Origin: DATLHO01 sp035539855 | Lineage (GTDB): Bacteria; Bacteroidota; Ignavibacteria; OLB7 | NCBI GenBank assembly: GCA_035539855.1 | Contig: DATLHO010000272.1 | Location: 1 to 25,070 of the forward strand | DNA length: 25,070 nucleotides | Reading direction: 5' to 3' | Shown: in pieces, positions 24,023 to 25,070 of the stretch | How positions within the stretch are numbered: position 1 is the first letter of the stretch | Layout: each line of letters begins with the position of its first letter | Made by a program: the position numbers and the translations under genes | Notes under the pieces: generated by a model | What the model saw: only the letters and a program-made list of their open reading frames with translations | Database searches by the model: none | What the model was told of the DNA's origin: nothing

Positions 24023-25070
24023 ATGAAGCGAATCATCCTGCGTACAGCACTCCTCGGCGCCGCGCTCGCGGCGCTCACCGGCTGTGTCACGATCACGAAC
24101 ACCGTTACCCCCGATCGCGGATCGGCACTGACCGCGGCAGCTCCGGCGGCGCCGGTACAGCAGGTCGCCGCGACGAGCTGCGCGGCCGCCTGCTGCGCCG
24201 GCCGCGCGACGACCAGCGGCTACCCGCAGTACGGCTACCCATCAGGTGGCTACCCGACAGGCGGCTACCCGTCAGGTGGTTACCCACCGTATGGCTATCC
24301 ACCATACGGCTACCCGCCGTACGGCCAGCCGACGGACGGCTATCCCTCGTACGGCTATCCGCAGTACGGATATCCGCAAGTGATCTACGTTCCCGTTCCG
24401 ATGGATGGCTCGACGCGATCGGGCGGCACGGCCGCCACGCAGCCCGGCACCTCACGTTCGGGCGGCACCGCGGCGACTCCGCGATCGGGTGGTCTGAATG
24501 TCGGTGGCTCGACCGGAGGTGGAGTTCGAACGGGCGTGCCGGCGACGCGACCTGGAACGACGGGCGTGGGCACGGCAGGTGATCGCATCCCGACGTCGGG
24601 CGGTCCGCTGCTTACGCCCGAGTTGGCGCCTGAGCCCGAGCGCATGCCTGCCGGCGGTGATCGCGCTGGCGCGGGTGAGATTCTCACGCCCGACTTCGTG
24701 CGGGTCACGACCCCGGCGCACGATGCAGTGCCCGTGCGCGCCGACGCCGACAGGGGCCTGACGCCGGAGCCCGCGAAGCGCTCGGGAGAGAGGATCCGCG
24801 TCGAAACGGAGCCCGTTCTGACGCCGGAGCCCGCGCGGCGCACGAGCGAAGGCGTCCGCGCAGAGACGGGTCCCGGCCTGACGCCGGAGCCCGCGCGACG
24901 CTCGAGCGACGGTGCCCGTGCCGAGTCCGGTCCCGGCCCGACGCCGGAGCCCGTGCAACGCTCGAGTGAAGCGGTGCGCGTCGATGTGGGCGCGGCTCGC
25001 ACGCCGGTAGCGCAGCCGCGCGCGTCGGGAGTCGCGACGAAGGCGCCCGTCACGCCGGTTGGTACGCCGG
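24023..25070 (+). CDS. Repeat-rich lipoprotein, copy B of an inverted pair (3' end outside window)
   Basis: From ATG 24023 the frame is open to the end of the window (349 residues seen) and matches copy A almost residue for residue. It has the same lipobox LTGC (C21) with S16 changed to A, the same Cys-rich stretch, and GYPxx repeats with an extra SGGYP unit. It also shares the central Gly/Ser/Thr segment and the 20-residue TPEPARRSS repeats. About sixteen substitutions separate the copies, enough to show that both have been evolving as coding sequence rather than being an assembly fold-back. Function is unknown. Translation would start without a recognisable Shine-Dalgarno sequence, unlike copy A, so expression levels may differ. 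Confidence 0.85.
   Translation, partial: MKRIILRTALLGAALAALTGCVTITNTVTPDRGSALTAAAPAAPVQQVAATSCAAACCAGRATTSGYPQYGYPSGGYPTGGYPSGGYPPYGYPPYGYPPYGQPTDGYPSYGYPQYGYPQVIYVPVPMDGSTRSGGTAATQPGTSRSGGTAATPRSGGLNVGGSTGGGVRTGVPATRPGTTGVGTAGDRIPTSGGPLLTPELAPEPERMPAGGDRAGAGEILTPDFVRVTTPAHDAVPVRADADRGLTPEPAKRSGERIRVETEPVLTPEPARRTSEGVRAETGPGLTPEPARRSSDGARAESGPGPTPEPVQRSSEAVRVDVGAARTPVAQPRASGVATKAPVTPVGTP
24218..24378 (+). repeat. 15-bp GYPxx-coding repeats in copy B
   Basis: Tandem 15-bp units encode GYPQY, GYPSG, GYPTG, GYPSG, GYPPY and similar pentapeptides. It holds one unit more than copy A. Confidence 0.85.
24781..25020 (+). repeat. 60-bp in-frame tandem repeats in lipoprotein copy B
   Basis: Four 60-bp units (24781, 24841, 24901, 24961), plus a partial unit before them, are the counterparts of the repeats in copy A. 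Each contains or borders ACGCCGGAGCCC. Confidence 0.9.

Noticed and set aside
24385..25053. 222-codon minus-strand open frame opposite lipoprotein copy B
   Set aside because: Complement of the repeat-rich copy B, whose plus-strand frame has the signal peptide, lipobox and near-identity to copy A.
22669..25070. Inverted pair as an assembly fold-back artefact
   Set aside because: The copies differ by scattered substitutions, an in-frame five-residue indel and unrelated upstream sequence, which a fold-back would not give.

Overview
The window is strongly GC-rich bacterial chromosome with dense genes and short spacers. A secreted nuclease-fold protein ends in a Por-type (type IX secretion, T9SS) C-terminal sorting domain, a TPR protein carries a LuxR-type helix-turn-helix, and several starts (sufC, sufD) have no visible Shine-Dalgarno sequence. 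Together these suggest a GC-rich member of the Bacteroidota/Ignavibacteria/FCB assemblage. This placement is inference; no rRNA or tRNA gene is present to test it.

Layout. 1-879 is the 3' part of glycogen synthase. 1053-7531 is a complete iron-sulfur assembly locus: an Rrf2/IscR-type regulator, then sufB, sufC, sufD, sufS, sufU and a SufT/MIP18-type gene. SufBCD is the scaffold, SufS the desulfurase, SufU the sulfur acceptor and SufT an accessory factor; no A-type carrier or SufE is seen. 7556-9359 holds a small DUF486 membrane protein convergent with a LigD-like protein that has phosphoesterase and polymerase domains but no ligase domain. 9553-10437 is a lipoprotein of unknown function. 10597-11408 is an XRE regulator with a four-helix membrane protein behind a clear palindromic operator. 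11457-12835 is a thioesterase/YheT hydrolase pair. 12975-14633 is a YfbK-like von Willebrand factor A lipoprotein.

The right half is more accessory. A large imperfect palindrome (14666-14794) separates the VWA gene from the convergent T9SS-targeted endonuclease/exonuclease/phosphatase protein. Divergent from that is a 1102-residue STAND ATPase (DUF4062-like, NACHT, TPR array) with the architecture of the TEP1/nephrocystin-3 class. It is followed by a small orphan gene on the other strand and a TPR-coiled-coil-LuxR regulator. After a small unknown gene come three GC-rich hairpins, then two nearly identical Tyr/Pro/Gly-repeat lipoprotein genes arranged head to head as a roughly 1-kb inverted repeat with a 130-bp spacer. 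The second copy runs off the window.

The best candidates for something undescribed are the divergent STAND ATPase with its neighbours, the inverted lipoprotein pair, and the ligase-less LigD. The suf locus is well-known biology with unusual details: a 7-bp tandem repeat sits where the sufC ribosome-binding site should be.
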